Source: a virus. Taken from it: a stretch of 63,860 bases of DNA. Location of the stretch: IMG/VR virus record IMGVR_UViG_3300042881_000493, positions 1-63,860 of that record. One strand, written 5' to 3'. Of the stretch, positions 56,941-63,860 are shown one piece after another (position 1 is the first letter of the stretch; every line of letters begins with the position of its first letter). The notes below the pieces were generated by a model. It did not search any database. It was not told the DNA's origin and saw nothing but the letters and a program-made list of their open reading frames with translations. Made by a program: the position numbers and the translations under genes.

Positions 56941-59307
56941 ATGGAAAAATCTTTATACGAAATGCCCAAAGGCATTGAATCTCTGGAAGGCCCAGAAATT
57001 GAAATCGAAGTTGAGAATCCTGAATCTATGTCTATTGAGATAGATGGGATTGAGATTGATCTGACTCCGCCGACCGGAGGAGAAGATCAATTTGACGACA
57101 ACTTGGCTGAGTTCATGGACGAAAGCGTATTAGCTACGATTGGATCTGATCTGGTGGAAGAGGTGTCTAGTGATGTGACATCTCGCAAAGACTGGGTGGA
57201 GATGTATGTCAAGGGTCTAGATGTTTTGGGGATGAAGTATGAAGAACGTACTGAGCCGTGGAATGGTGCTTGTGGAGTTTTCTCTACGATCCTTACAGAA
57301 GCTGCGGTTAGGTTCCAGAGCGAGACGATTATTGAAACGTTCCCTGCGGCGGGGCCAGTCAAAACTGAAATTATTGGTGCAATTGACCGACTTAAAACTG
57401 AAGCGGCTGCGCGAGTTCAGGAGGACATGAACTATAAGCTCACAGAGGAGATGCCTGAGTATCGCCCTGAGCACGAGAGGATGTTGTTTAACTTAGGTCT
57501 AGCTGGTTCGGCCTTTAAGAAGGTTTACTATGATCCCAGTTTGGGACGACAGACTTCTGTCTACGTACCCGCCGAGGATGTGATTATTCCTTACGGCTCT
57601 AGTAGTTCTAGGACAGCAGAGAGAGTTACGCACATCATGCGTAAGTCTAAGAATGAACTAAAGAAACTACAGGTAGCAGGCTTCTATGTTGATGTAGATC
57701 TGGGAGAGCCTAGTAACTTACACACTGACGTAGAGAAGAAAAAAGCGGACGAGCAGGGTTACTCAGTAACTGACGACGACCGCTACCAGATTTATGAAAT
57801 CCAAGTTGACTACGATCTGCCGGGCTATGAAGATGAAGACGGTATTGCTTTACCTTACATCATCACGATTGACGTTGGGACTAATAAAGTTTTATCTATT
57901 TACAGGAACTGGAATGAATCAGATAAGAAGCGCCTTAAGAGACAACACTTTGTTCAGTACGATTATGTACCCGGCTTTGGTGCTTATGGCTTTGGTTTCA
58001 TACATCTTATTGGTGGTTATGCCAGAGCCGGTACGTCTCTTATTAGACAACTCATTGATGCTGGCACATTAAGCAATCTGCCCGGCGGCTTGAAGTCTAG
58101 AGGACTCCGAGTTAAAGGTGACGATACACCTATCGCTCCCGGCGAATTCCGAGATGTAGACGTACCTAGTGGTTCTATCAAAGACAACATCATGATGCTT
58201 CCTTATAAGGAGCCATCACAAGTTTTGTCTATGTTGTTGGATAAGGTCACTGAAGAGGGTAGACGTTTAGGATCTATTGCTGATATGAACATCAGCGATA
58301 TGTCTGCTAATTCTCCAGTAGGAACTACGTTAGCTTTGTTAGAGCGTCAATTGAAAACGATGTCTGCTGTGCAGGCGCGGGTTCACTACGCTATGAAACA
58401 AGAGTTCAAGATCCTAAAGGCGATCATTCGTGACTACGCTCCTACAGAGTATGAGTACGAACCCACCTCTGGTACGAGGATGGCTAAGCAGGAAGACTAT
58501 GACATGGTGGATGTCATACCTGTATCAGATCCTAATAGCTCGACGATGGCTCAAAGGATCATGCAGTACCAAGCTGTGATGCAGATGGCGCAGCAAGCTC
58601 CGCAGATCTACAACTTACCTAACCTACATCGTCAGATGATTGAGGTTTTGGGTATTAAGAATGGCGAGAAGTTAGTACCGACTCCTGACGATGAACAACC
58701 AAGAGATCCTATCTCTGAGAACATGGCGTTCTTGAAGGGCGAACCTACTAAAGCGTTCATCTATCAGGATCAAGATGCTCACATTGCGGCTCATACGACG
58801 TTTATGCAAGATCCAATGATTGCTGCAACGATGGGACAGAACCCTATGGCTCAGCAAATGATGGCGGCTATCCAAGCTCACATCGCGGAGCACTTAGGAT
58901 TCTTGTACAGACGCAAGATTGAAGAGCAAATGGGTGTACCGCTTCCTCCTCCAAACGAAAAACTGCCAGAAGATGTGGAAGTTCAGTTGTCAAAGCTTAT
59001 TGCCGAGGCAAGTGCCCAGCTTTTACAGAGCAATACCGCTATGGCTCAGCAGAAACAAGCTCAACAACAGGCGCAAGACCCGCTTATTCAGATGCAACAA
59101 GCTGAATTGCAGATCAAAGCGGAAGAACTCAAGCGTAAAACTGCAAAAGATCAGGCGGATATGGCTTTAGCGCAGGCTAGATTGGCCATTGATGCTGAAA
59201 GAATCAAAGCAGAGGGCCAAAGAGAGGCTATGAGACTGCAATCCCAGCAGAAACAGACCGAACAGAAGCTTAAAGCTGATGTTATTACCAAAATGACGCG
59301 AGGCTAA
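56941..59307 (+). CDS. Portal protein
   Basis: 788 residues. SRKDWVEMYVKGLDVLGMKYEERTEPWNGACGVFSTILTEAAVRFQSETIIETFPAAGPVK and the Gly-rich GGYARAGTSLIRQLIDAGTLSNLPGGLKSRGLRVKGDD are conserved in portals of environmental podoviruses; the C-terminal 150 residues form a Gln-rich coiled coil/barrel. It makes the dodecameric ring at one capsid vertex. Eight bases from terL. Confidence 0.85.
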   Translation: MEKSLYEMPKGIESLEGPEIEIEVENPESMSIEIDGIEIDLTPPTGGEDQFDDNLAEFMDESVLATIGSDLVEEVSSDVTSRKDWVEMYVKGLDVLGMKYEERTEPWNGACGVFSTILTEAAVRFQSETIIETFPAAGPVKTEIIGAIDRLKTEAAARVQEDMNYKLTEEMPEYRPEHERMLFNLGLAGSAFKKVYYDPSLGRQTSVYVPAEDVIIPYGSSSSRTAERVTHIMRKSKNELKKLQVAGFYVDVDLGEPSNLHTDVEKKKADEQGYSVTDDDRYQIYEIQVDYDLPGYEDEDGIALPYIITIDVGTNKVLSIYRNWNESDKKRLKRQHFVQYDYVPGFGAYGFGFIHLIGGYARAGTSLIRQLIDAGTLSNLPGGLKSRGLRVKGDDTPIAPGEFRDVDVPSGSIKDNIMMLPYKEPSQVLSMLLDKVTEEGRRLGSIADMNISDMSANSPVGTTLALLERQLKTMSAVQARVHYAMKQEFKILKAIIRDYAPTEYEYEPTSGTRMAKQEDYDMVDVIPVSDPNSSTMAQRIMQYQAVMQMAQQAPQIYNLPNLHRQMIEVLGIKNGEKLVPTPDDEQPRDPISENMAFLKGEPTKAFIYQDQDAHIAAHTTFMQDPMIAATMGQNPMAQQMMAAIQAHIAEHLGFLYRRKIEEQMGVPLPPPNEKLPEDVEVQLSKLIAEASAQLLQSNTAMAQQKQAQQQAQDPLIQMQQAELQIKAEELKRKTAKDQADMALAQARLAIDAERIKAEGQREAMRLQSQQKQTEQKLKADVITKMTRG

Positions 59308-60093
59308 ATGACAAAACCGCTAGTTTCCCTACTAATGGCTGCGTATAACAACGTGGCTTACATTAAAAACGCTATTGATAGCGCAAAAAAGCAGACTTAT
59401 AAGAATTGGGAACTAATAATTCTCGATGATGGGTCTGATGATGGTACGTGGGAGCTAGCGGAAGTCTTATCTAAGGGCGATAAACGCATAAAAGTCCACA
59501 AAAATGGGGTAAATATTGGCTATAACAGCACAATGTTGAAGCTTTCTGGGCTTGCAAAAGGGGACTTTTATGCTCATTTTGACAGCGATGACATGCTTGA
59601 AAGGTATGCCATTGAGGAGATGTTGCTGGCTTTTGACCAGCTACCAAACGTAAAGTTCATTTACTCTGACTTTGCCCAGATAGGTAAGAAGGGTGAGGTC
59701 GAACATTATTCCCCAAGTCCCACATTTGATCCTAATAAATTACATCAACACGGGTGGAGACATTTTGGAATGTACCGCTCAGATGTAATGAAGCACATTC
59801 AAGGTTACAACGAGAAGCTGGCTAGTACTAATGGCTGTGCAGATGGCGATTTGTTTATGCAAATTGTCGAGAAGTTTCCTGCGGCACGATTACCTAAAGT
59901 GTTGTATTTATACAGAAACCACGGAAATAACATTAGTACAAAGAATGCTAAGTGCGAAGCGTGTCCATTAAGAATGGATTGCAACTTTGCACGAGTATGG
60001 TGTAAGTCGGCTAACTACGACATTACTACTTTTAAACCAATAGAGGTGCATCATGGAACTGAAGATATTCGAAGTCTTGAACCAAAAAATTAA
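59308..60093 (+). CDS. Family 2 glycosyltransferase in head operon
   Basis: 261 residues. VSLLMAAYNNVAYIKNAIDSAKKQTYKNWELIILDDGSDDGT and DFYAHFDSDDM (92-95 DxD) are GT-A family 2 motifs, followed by a conserved YSDFAQIGKKGE. Near the C-terminus CEACPLRMDC is a cysteine cluster. It starts one base after the portal stop, so is expressed with head genes, and may glycosylate virion proteins. Confidence 0.75.
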   Translation: MTKPLVSLLMAAYNNVAYIKNAIDSAKKQTYKNWELIILDDGSDDGTWELAEVLSKGDKRIKVHKNGVNIGYNSTMLKLSGLAKGDFYAHFDSDDMLERYAIEEMLLAFDQLPNVKFIYSDFAQIGKKGEVEHYSPSPTFDPNKLHQHGWRHFGMYRSDVMKHIQGYNEKLASTNGCADGDLFMQIVEKFPAARLPKVLYLYRNHGNNISTKNAKCEACPLRMDCNFARVWCKSANYDITTFKPIEVHHGTEDIRSLEPKN

Positions 60094-60250
60094 TGAGCGG
60101 GTTCAGGATATTAGTGGATCTTTATGTGACGGCGTGGCTAAAGACTACGCTGATTACAGGGGAATGTGCGGAGTAATCAAGGGTCTACGAACCGCGCAGT
60201 ATGAGTTGAATGACCTTTTAAGAAAAATTAAGGATGATGACGATGAGTGA
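60053..60250 (+). CDS. Small helical hypothetical protein
   Basis: 65 residues. FEVLNQKINERVQDISGSLCDGVAKDYADYRGMCGVIKGLRTAQYELNDLL is the small protein commonly preceding a GroES-like gene in environmental phages. Starts within the end of the glycosyltransferase gene. Unknown, perhaps capsid-assembly. Confidence 0.5.
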   Translation: MELKIFEVLNQKINERVQDISGSLCDGVAKDYADYRGMCGVIKGLRTAQYELNDLLRKIKDDDDE

Positions 60251-60650
60251 ATTTGATGTGTCTGCTGTTGATCTTTCTGGCCTTCTAAACAAAGAACCAG
60301 AGGAGAAAGCACGACAAGTGCCCGATCCCGCTACTTACCATATTCTTTGTATGCTCCCCAAAGCTGAAGAGGAATTTAGCGAAACTGGCATTTTAAAATC
60401 AGCCACTGCAATGCTTCACGAAGAATTGCTTTCTCCCGTCTTGTTTGTGGCCAAGATTGGCCCAGACGCTTTTAAAGACGAAAAACGATTTCCTTCAGGG
60501 GCTTCATGCAAAGTTGGAGACTTCATCATTACGCGACCTAATACTGGGACGCGAATGAAGATACACGGTACCGAGTGGCGACTGATTAACGACGATAGCG
60601 TCGAAGCGGTTGTTCAGGATCCCCGTGGAATTCAGCGACCTAACTATTAA
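60243..60650 (+). CDS. GroES-like co-chaperonin
   Basis: 135 residues from ATG 60243. TYHILCMLPKAEEEF...SPVLFVAKIGPDAFKDEKRFPSGASCKVGDFIITRPNTGTRMKIHGTEWRLINDDSVEAVVQDP has the GroES barrel with the 'G..D..GD.I' and final-strand pattern, and the segment about 45-55 may be the mobile loop. Like T4 gp31 it could direct GroEL to fold the capsid protein. Just upstream of scaffold and capsid genes. Confidence 0.65.
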   Translation: MSEFDVSAVDLSGLLNKEPEEKARQVPDPATYHILCMLPKAEEEFSETGILKSATAMLHEELLSPVLFVAKIGPDAFKDEKRFPSGASCKVGDFIITRPNTGTRMKIHGTEWRLINDDSVEAVVQDPRGIQRPNY

Positions 60651-60660
60651 GGAGTAGTTT

Positions 60661-61587
60661 ATGGATAATTTTAATAAAGAAGAATTTGCATTTCCTGATG
60701 AAGTTGACAAAAAAACAACAGTTCAGGAAGATGACGGCGGTGTAGATGTAGAGATTGAAACCTCTTCAAAAGAAACAAAATCTACTCGGTCTAATGACGA
60801 TGACGAGATTGAAAAGTATGATGAAAAGGTAAAGAAGCGTATTGCTGATTTACAGTCTGGCTTTCACAGTGAACGCCGCCGTGCTGAGGAAGCTGCCCGC
60901 GAGCGGGAAGAGGCTATTGCTTTTGCTCAATCTGTGGCCGAAGAGAATAAAAAGCTCAAAGGTTCATTATCTGAGGGGCAGTCAGCATTACTAGAACAAG
61001 CTAAAAAAGTAGTATCTAATGAGGTTGATGAAGCAAAACGACGCTACAAAAGTGCGTATGAATCGGGTGATTCTGACGCTTTAGTTGAGGCTCAGGAGTT
61101 ATTAACTTCTGCCAAAATTAAAATGGAGCGAGTAAATAATTTTAAACCCGCTTTACAAAAAGAAGAAAATGAAGTAAAAATCGCACCTAGGGAAGTCCCT
61201 CGCCAGCCACAAGTAGATCCTAAAGCTGCTAGATGGCAAAGCGAGAATTCTTGGTTTGGCAGTGATGATGAGATGACCAGCTTTGCTCTGGGCTTACATA
61301 CTAAGCTCATTAAGAATGGTATCGACCCTAACTCCGACGAATATTACACGCGACTTAATTCGCGTATTCGCCAAGTGTTTCCAGAGAACTTCGATCTGGA
61401 TAACAACGAATCGGAAACTCAAACGAGTTCCGCTCCTCGTCAAAAATCGAATGTCGTCGCACCTGCGACACGGAGCACCTCATCTTCCAAGATCCGGCTC
61501 ACTCCATTTCAGGTAACGATGGCTAAAAAGTTCGGCGTATCCCACGAACTGATGGCTCAAAAAATTGCAGAATTAAGAAAAGGTTAA
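60661..61587 (+). CDS. Scaffolding protein
   Basis: 308 residues. Acidic and helical (DDGGVDVEIETSS, then KKRIADLQSGFHSERRRAEEAAREREEAIAFAQSV coiled coil), with a basic C-terminal end (KIRLTPFQVTMAKKFGVSHELMAQKIAELRKG) typical of the capsid-binding tail of scaffolds. Position before capsid genes fits. AAGGAG precedes the ATG. Confidence 0.65.
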   Translation: MDNFNKEEFAFPDEVDKKTTVQEDDGGVDVEIETSSKETKSTRSNDDDEIEKYDEKVKKRIADLQSGFHSERRRAEEAAREREEAIAFAQSVAEENKKLKGSLSEGQSALLEQAKKVVSNEVDEAKRRYKSAYESGDSDALVEAQELLTSAKIKMERVNNFKPALQKEENEVKIAPREVPRQPQVDPKAARWQSENSWFGSDDEMTSFALGLHTKLIKNGIDPNSDEYYTRLNSRIRQVFPENFDLDNNESETQTSSAPRQKSNVVAPATRSTSSSKIRLTPFQVTMAKKFGVSHELMAQKIAELRKG

Positions 61588-61591
61588 TGAT

Positions 61592-62050
61592 ATGTCTGAA
61601 ACTCAAACTCGCGCTAAACGTGAAACTGAAAGCCGTGAAGCTGTTGCTCGTCCAAAACGTTGGATGCCGCCACAGCTTTTGCCTGATCCTCATCCAGAGC
61701 CGGGCTATGCTTTCCGTTGGATCCGTGTTAGTACCTTGAATAAGGAAGACGCTACCAATATTTCTTCAAAACTGCGTGAAGGCTGGGAACCCGTAAAGGC
61801 TTCTGACCATCCTGAAATTCGTTTGTTTGGATCTAGCAGCCATGCACAATTTCCAGATAGCGTTCAAGTCAGTGGTCTGTTACTTTGCAAAACACCCGTG
61901 GAATTTACTGAGCAGCGTAATGCGTACTATCGCAATCAAGCGGAAGCGCAGATGCAATCAGTAGACAACACCTATATGCGCGAAAATGATCCACGGATGC
62001 CTATGTTCAAAGAACGTAAGTCCACGGTCACTTTCGGAAAAGGTACTTAA
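61592..62050 (+). CDS. Head-associated hypothetical protein
   Basis: 152 residues. RPKRWMPPQLLPDPHPEPGYAFRWIRVSTLNKEDATNISSKLREGWEPVKASDHPE is conserved near capsid genes of aquatic phages. N- and C-termini are polar. Possibly a capsid assembly or decoration protein; unknown. Confidence 0.5.
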   Translation: MSETQTRAKRETESREAVARPKRWMPPQLLPDPHPEPGYAFRWIRVSTLNKEDATNISSKLREGWEPVKASDHPEIRLFGSSSHAQFPDSVQVSGLLLCKTPVEFTEQRNAYYRNQAEAQMQSVDNTYMRENDPRMPMFKERKSTVTFGKGT

Positions 62051-62069
62051 ATTTTTTTGGAGACTTAAA

Positions 62070-62675
62070 ATGTCAATGACCAATACCCCCTATGGCCTTC
62101 GAGCCATTAATCGTAACGACGGCATGCCCTATGCTGGCGCTACGAGTCAGTTCCTGATTGACCCAACCAGCGGCGCTGGTACTAACTTGTTCTTTGGACA
62201 AGCTGTTCTCATCAATGCAGACGGTTATATCGCTTTGTGTACCGCTACCGGCGCAGACTTAACTACCAATAACCTTGGTGGTTCTAGTTTGGGTGCTTGG
62301 GGCGTTTTTGTTGGTGCATCCTACATCAACGCACAAGGCCAGCAGATTTACGGTCAGTACTATCCCTCCGGCACAACCGGCGTGGTAACTGCATACGTTA
62401 TCACTGACCCTAACGTGACTTTCCAAGCTCAATTGGATGGCCAAGTTACTCAGGCCGCTCTTGGCGCAAACACCTTCTTTGCTGCTGCACAGTCTACTTC
62501 TACAGGTTCTACCCGTACAGGTAACTCTACCAGCGCCTTGGAGAGCACAGTAGTTACTACTGCCGCTGCGTTTAAGATCATCGGTTTCGCCTCCCCATTG
62601 ACTGATACTTACACTGAAGTGTTTGTTAAGTTCAATCCCGGCGCTTCCGCTTTCACTAACGCCGTTGGCATCTAA
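62070..62675 (+). CDS. Capsid-associated structural protein
   Basis: 201 residues from ATG 62070 (TTTGGAGAC upstream). MTNTPYGLRAINRNDGMPYAGATSQFLIDPTSG is the typical start of a beta-rich head protein encoded beside major capsid genes. Gly/Thr-rich throughout. Likely a head decoration or stabilising protein. Confidence 0.6.
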   Translation: MSMTNTPYGLRAINRNDGMPYAGATSQFLIDPTSGAGTNLFFGQAVLINADGYIALCTATGADLTTNNLGGSSLGAWGVFVGASYINAQGQQIYGQYYPSGTTGVVTAYVITDPNVTFQAQLDGQVTQAALGANTFFAAAQSTSTGSTRTGNSTSALESTVVTTAAAFKIIGFASPLTDTYTEVFVKFNPGASAFTNAVGI

Positions 62676-62686
62676 GGAGCTAAATC

Positions 62687-63598
62687 ATGGCTATTTCACG
62701 CGCACAACTGCTCAAAGAATTACTCCCCGGCTTGAACGCTTTGTTCGGTCTTGAGTACGCTAAATACGGCGAAGAGCACAAAGAAATCTACGAAACAGAA
62801 TCATCTGAGCGTAGCTTTGAAGAAGAGACAAAGCTGTCTGGCTTCGGTCAAGCACCTGTCAAAAACGAGGGTTCTGCCATCGCTTATGACAATGCACAGG
62901 AAGCATTTACTGCACGTTATACACACGAAACCATTGCGATGGGCTTTGCCATCACAGAGGAAGCTGTGGAAGATAACTTGTACGACAGCCTGTCTTCACG
63001 TTATACCAAGGCTTTGGCCCGTGGTATGGCTTACACCAAGCAAGTTAAAGCCGCTTTTGTGTTGAACAACGCATTTTCTGGCTCTGGCGTGACCTACGGT
63101 GACGGCGTTACTTTGTGTAACACTGCCCACCCATTGGTCTCTGGTGGTACTAACAGTAACACTCCATCTACCGCTTCTGACTTGAATGAAACATCGTTGG
63201 AAAACGCTGTTATTCAAATCGCTGCTTGGACAGATGAGCGTAGCTTGTTGATCGCCGCTAAGCCTAAGAAGTTGGTGATTCCACCTGCTCTGCAATTCGT
63301 TGCTACTCGTTTGCTTGAAACCGAACTCCGTGTTTCTACAGCCGACAATGACATCAACGCTTTGAAGAACAATGGTTCTATCCCTGAAGGCTATTGCATT
63401 AACCACTACTTGACAGACACCAATGCTTGGTTCCTGTTGACTGATGTGCCTAATGGTTTAAAGCACTTCATCCGCACTCCCATGTCTACTGGCATGGACG
63501 GTGACTTTGACACAGGTAACGTTCGTTACAAAGCCCGTGAGCGTTACAGCTTCGGCGTGTCAGATCCATTGGGTATCTTCGGTTCACCCGGAGCCTAA
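62687..63598 (+). CDS. Major capsid protein, gpT-like
   Basis: 303 residues. LLPGLNALFGLEYAKYGEEHKEIYETESSERSFEEETKLSGFGQ...YDNAQEAFTARYTHETIAMGFAITEEAVEDNLYDSL matches the Mu gpT-like major head subunit family with the HK97 fold; RLLETELRVSTADNDINALK and FIRTPMS complete it. Last gene before a strong terminator. AAGGAG upstream. Confidence 0.8.
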   Translation: MAISRAQLLKELLPGLNALFGLEYAKYGEEHKEIYETESSERSFEEETKLSGFGQAPVKNEGSAIAYDNAQEAFTARYTHETIAMGFAITEEAVEDNLYDSLSSRYTKALARGMAYTKQVKAAFVLNNAFSGSGVTYGDGVTLCNTAHPLVSGGTNSNTPSTASDLNETSLENAVIQIAAWTDERSLLIAAKPKKLVIPPALQFVATRLLETELRVSTADNDINALKNNGSIPEGYCINHYLTDTNAWFLLTDVPNGLKHFIRTPMSTGMDGDFDTGNVRYKARERYSFGVSDPLGIFGSPGA

Positions 63599-63613
63599 TA
63601 GGTCTAAAAAAAG

Positions 63614-63636
63614 AGGGAGCTTCGGCTCCCTTTTTT
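63614..63636 (+). terminator. Intrinsic terminator after capsid gene
   Basis: Seven-pair stem AGGGAGC/GCTCCCT with a TTCG tetraloop (63614-63631), followed by five more T to 63636. Transcription of the following decoration gene restarts from the promoter immediately downstream. Confidence 0.9.
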
Positions 63637-63637
63637 C

Positions 63638-63666
63638 TTGCATTAGATTTATTGTAGTGGTATAAA
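63638..63666 (+). promoter_or_regulatory. Promoter for decoration gene
   Basis: TTGCAT (63638-63643), an exact 17-base spacer, and TATAAA (63661-63666). Good sigma70 match and in the right place between the capsid terminator and the decoration gene, which would explain the terminator between them. Confidence 0.6.
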
Positions 63667-63714
63667 CATGTTAATCCGGGCTTATCCGGTGCATTAGACA
63701 GTCCCGGCTGACGA

Positions 63715-63820
63715 CATACAGACTGATGCACTTAACTTGTATGTAAGGAATACATCATGGCACGTACTACGTTTCAAGGCCCAGTTCGTTCATTGGGCGG
63801 CATTTATCAACAAGGCCCAG
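63715..63820. repeat. Terminal direct repeat, right copy
   Basis: Exact match to bases 1-106, then five differences in the following 40 bases. See the left copy. It includes the ribosome-binding site and start of the partial decoration gene. Confidence 0.9.
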
Positions 63821-63860
63821 CGTCTATTGTTGACATCACAACAAGCACCACATTAAGCCC
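63757..63860 (+). CDS. Decoration protein, partial second copy
   Basis: Start ATG 63757, runs off the window end. Encodes MARTTFQGPVRSLGGIYQQG, then PASIVDITTSTTLSP, differing from the copy at 43 by T-to-S and V-to-I changes near residue 23. Either an allele of the same gene in a mixed population or a paralogue following the capsid gene. Confidence 0.8.
   Translation, partial: MARTTFQGPVRSLGGIYQQGPASIVDITTSTTLS

Overview
The window is a nearly complete genome of a tailed DNA phage. The first 106 bases recur exactly at 63715-63820, so the unique sequence is about 63.7 kb and the contig looks circularly permuted. The set of genes (terminase, portal, scaffold, capsid, P22 gp4-like and SU10-like neck proteins, very large internal virion proteins, no tape measure, no tail tube) indicates a short-tailed (podovirus-like) phage. 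A host is not visible directly. Genes for ADP-heptose synthesis and a small heptosyltransferase-like protein point to a Gram-negative bacterium with LPS; resemblance of many small proteins to those of uncultured freshwater phages, and a GC content that looks near 45 percent, suggest an aquatic proteobacterium (inference). There is no integrase, DNA polymerase or RNA polymerase, so it appears lytic and dependent on the host replication and transcription machinery.

Layout. (1) Late plus-strand operon, 54361 to the window end and on through 1-37087: small and large terminase, portal, a glycosyltransferase, a GroES-like protein, scaffold, major capsid protein, decoration proteins, a run of tiny basic proteins, neck proteins, tail fibre proteins, four RCC1 seven-bladed propeller proteins, a sulfation and heptose island, a lysis cassette, further tail proteins and three long ejection-type proteins ending in a 1770-residue protein. 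(2) Minus-strand operon 41978-37104: Cas4/RecB-like nuclease, Erf annealing protein, SSB-like protein, ribbon-helix-helix protein, HNH protein and a glycosyltransferase. (3) A 0.9 kb non-coding block 42363-43291 with a strong terminator, iteron-like repeats, palindromes, a promoter and a strikingly structured stretch that is probably one or more large non-coding RNAs. (4) Plus-strand early genes 43292-49398: HNH nuclease, DNA-binding proteins, many very small genes, a ParB-like protein, an SF2 helicase and a Toprim primase. (5) Minus-strand operon 54041-49381 of about twenty short unknown genes, many joined by the same ribosome-binding/start junction.

The most interesting system is the island 11529-19798. 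A sulfotransferase fused to a GT-B glycosyltransferase, an APS kinase fused to an HxGH nucleotidyltransferase, both halves of HldE as separate genes, a cupin and an HldD epimerase together could make PAPS and ADP-heptose and use them to sulfate and glycosylate either the host surface or the virion. They lie between tail-tip propeller genes and the lysis genes. Other items deserving attention are the ornate RNA at about 42690-43290, a 20-base palindromic element repeated six times mainly at operon ends, a structural gene that seems to start with ATC after insertion of an HNH homing gene, a GIY-YIG gene inserted at a gene end with duplication of the last codons, and the non-identical terminal copies of the decoration gene.
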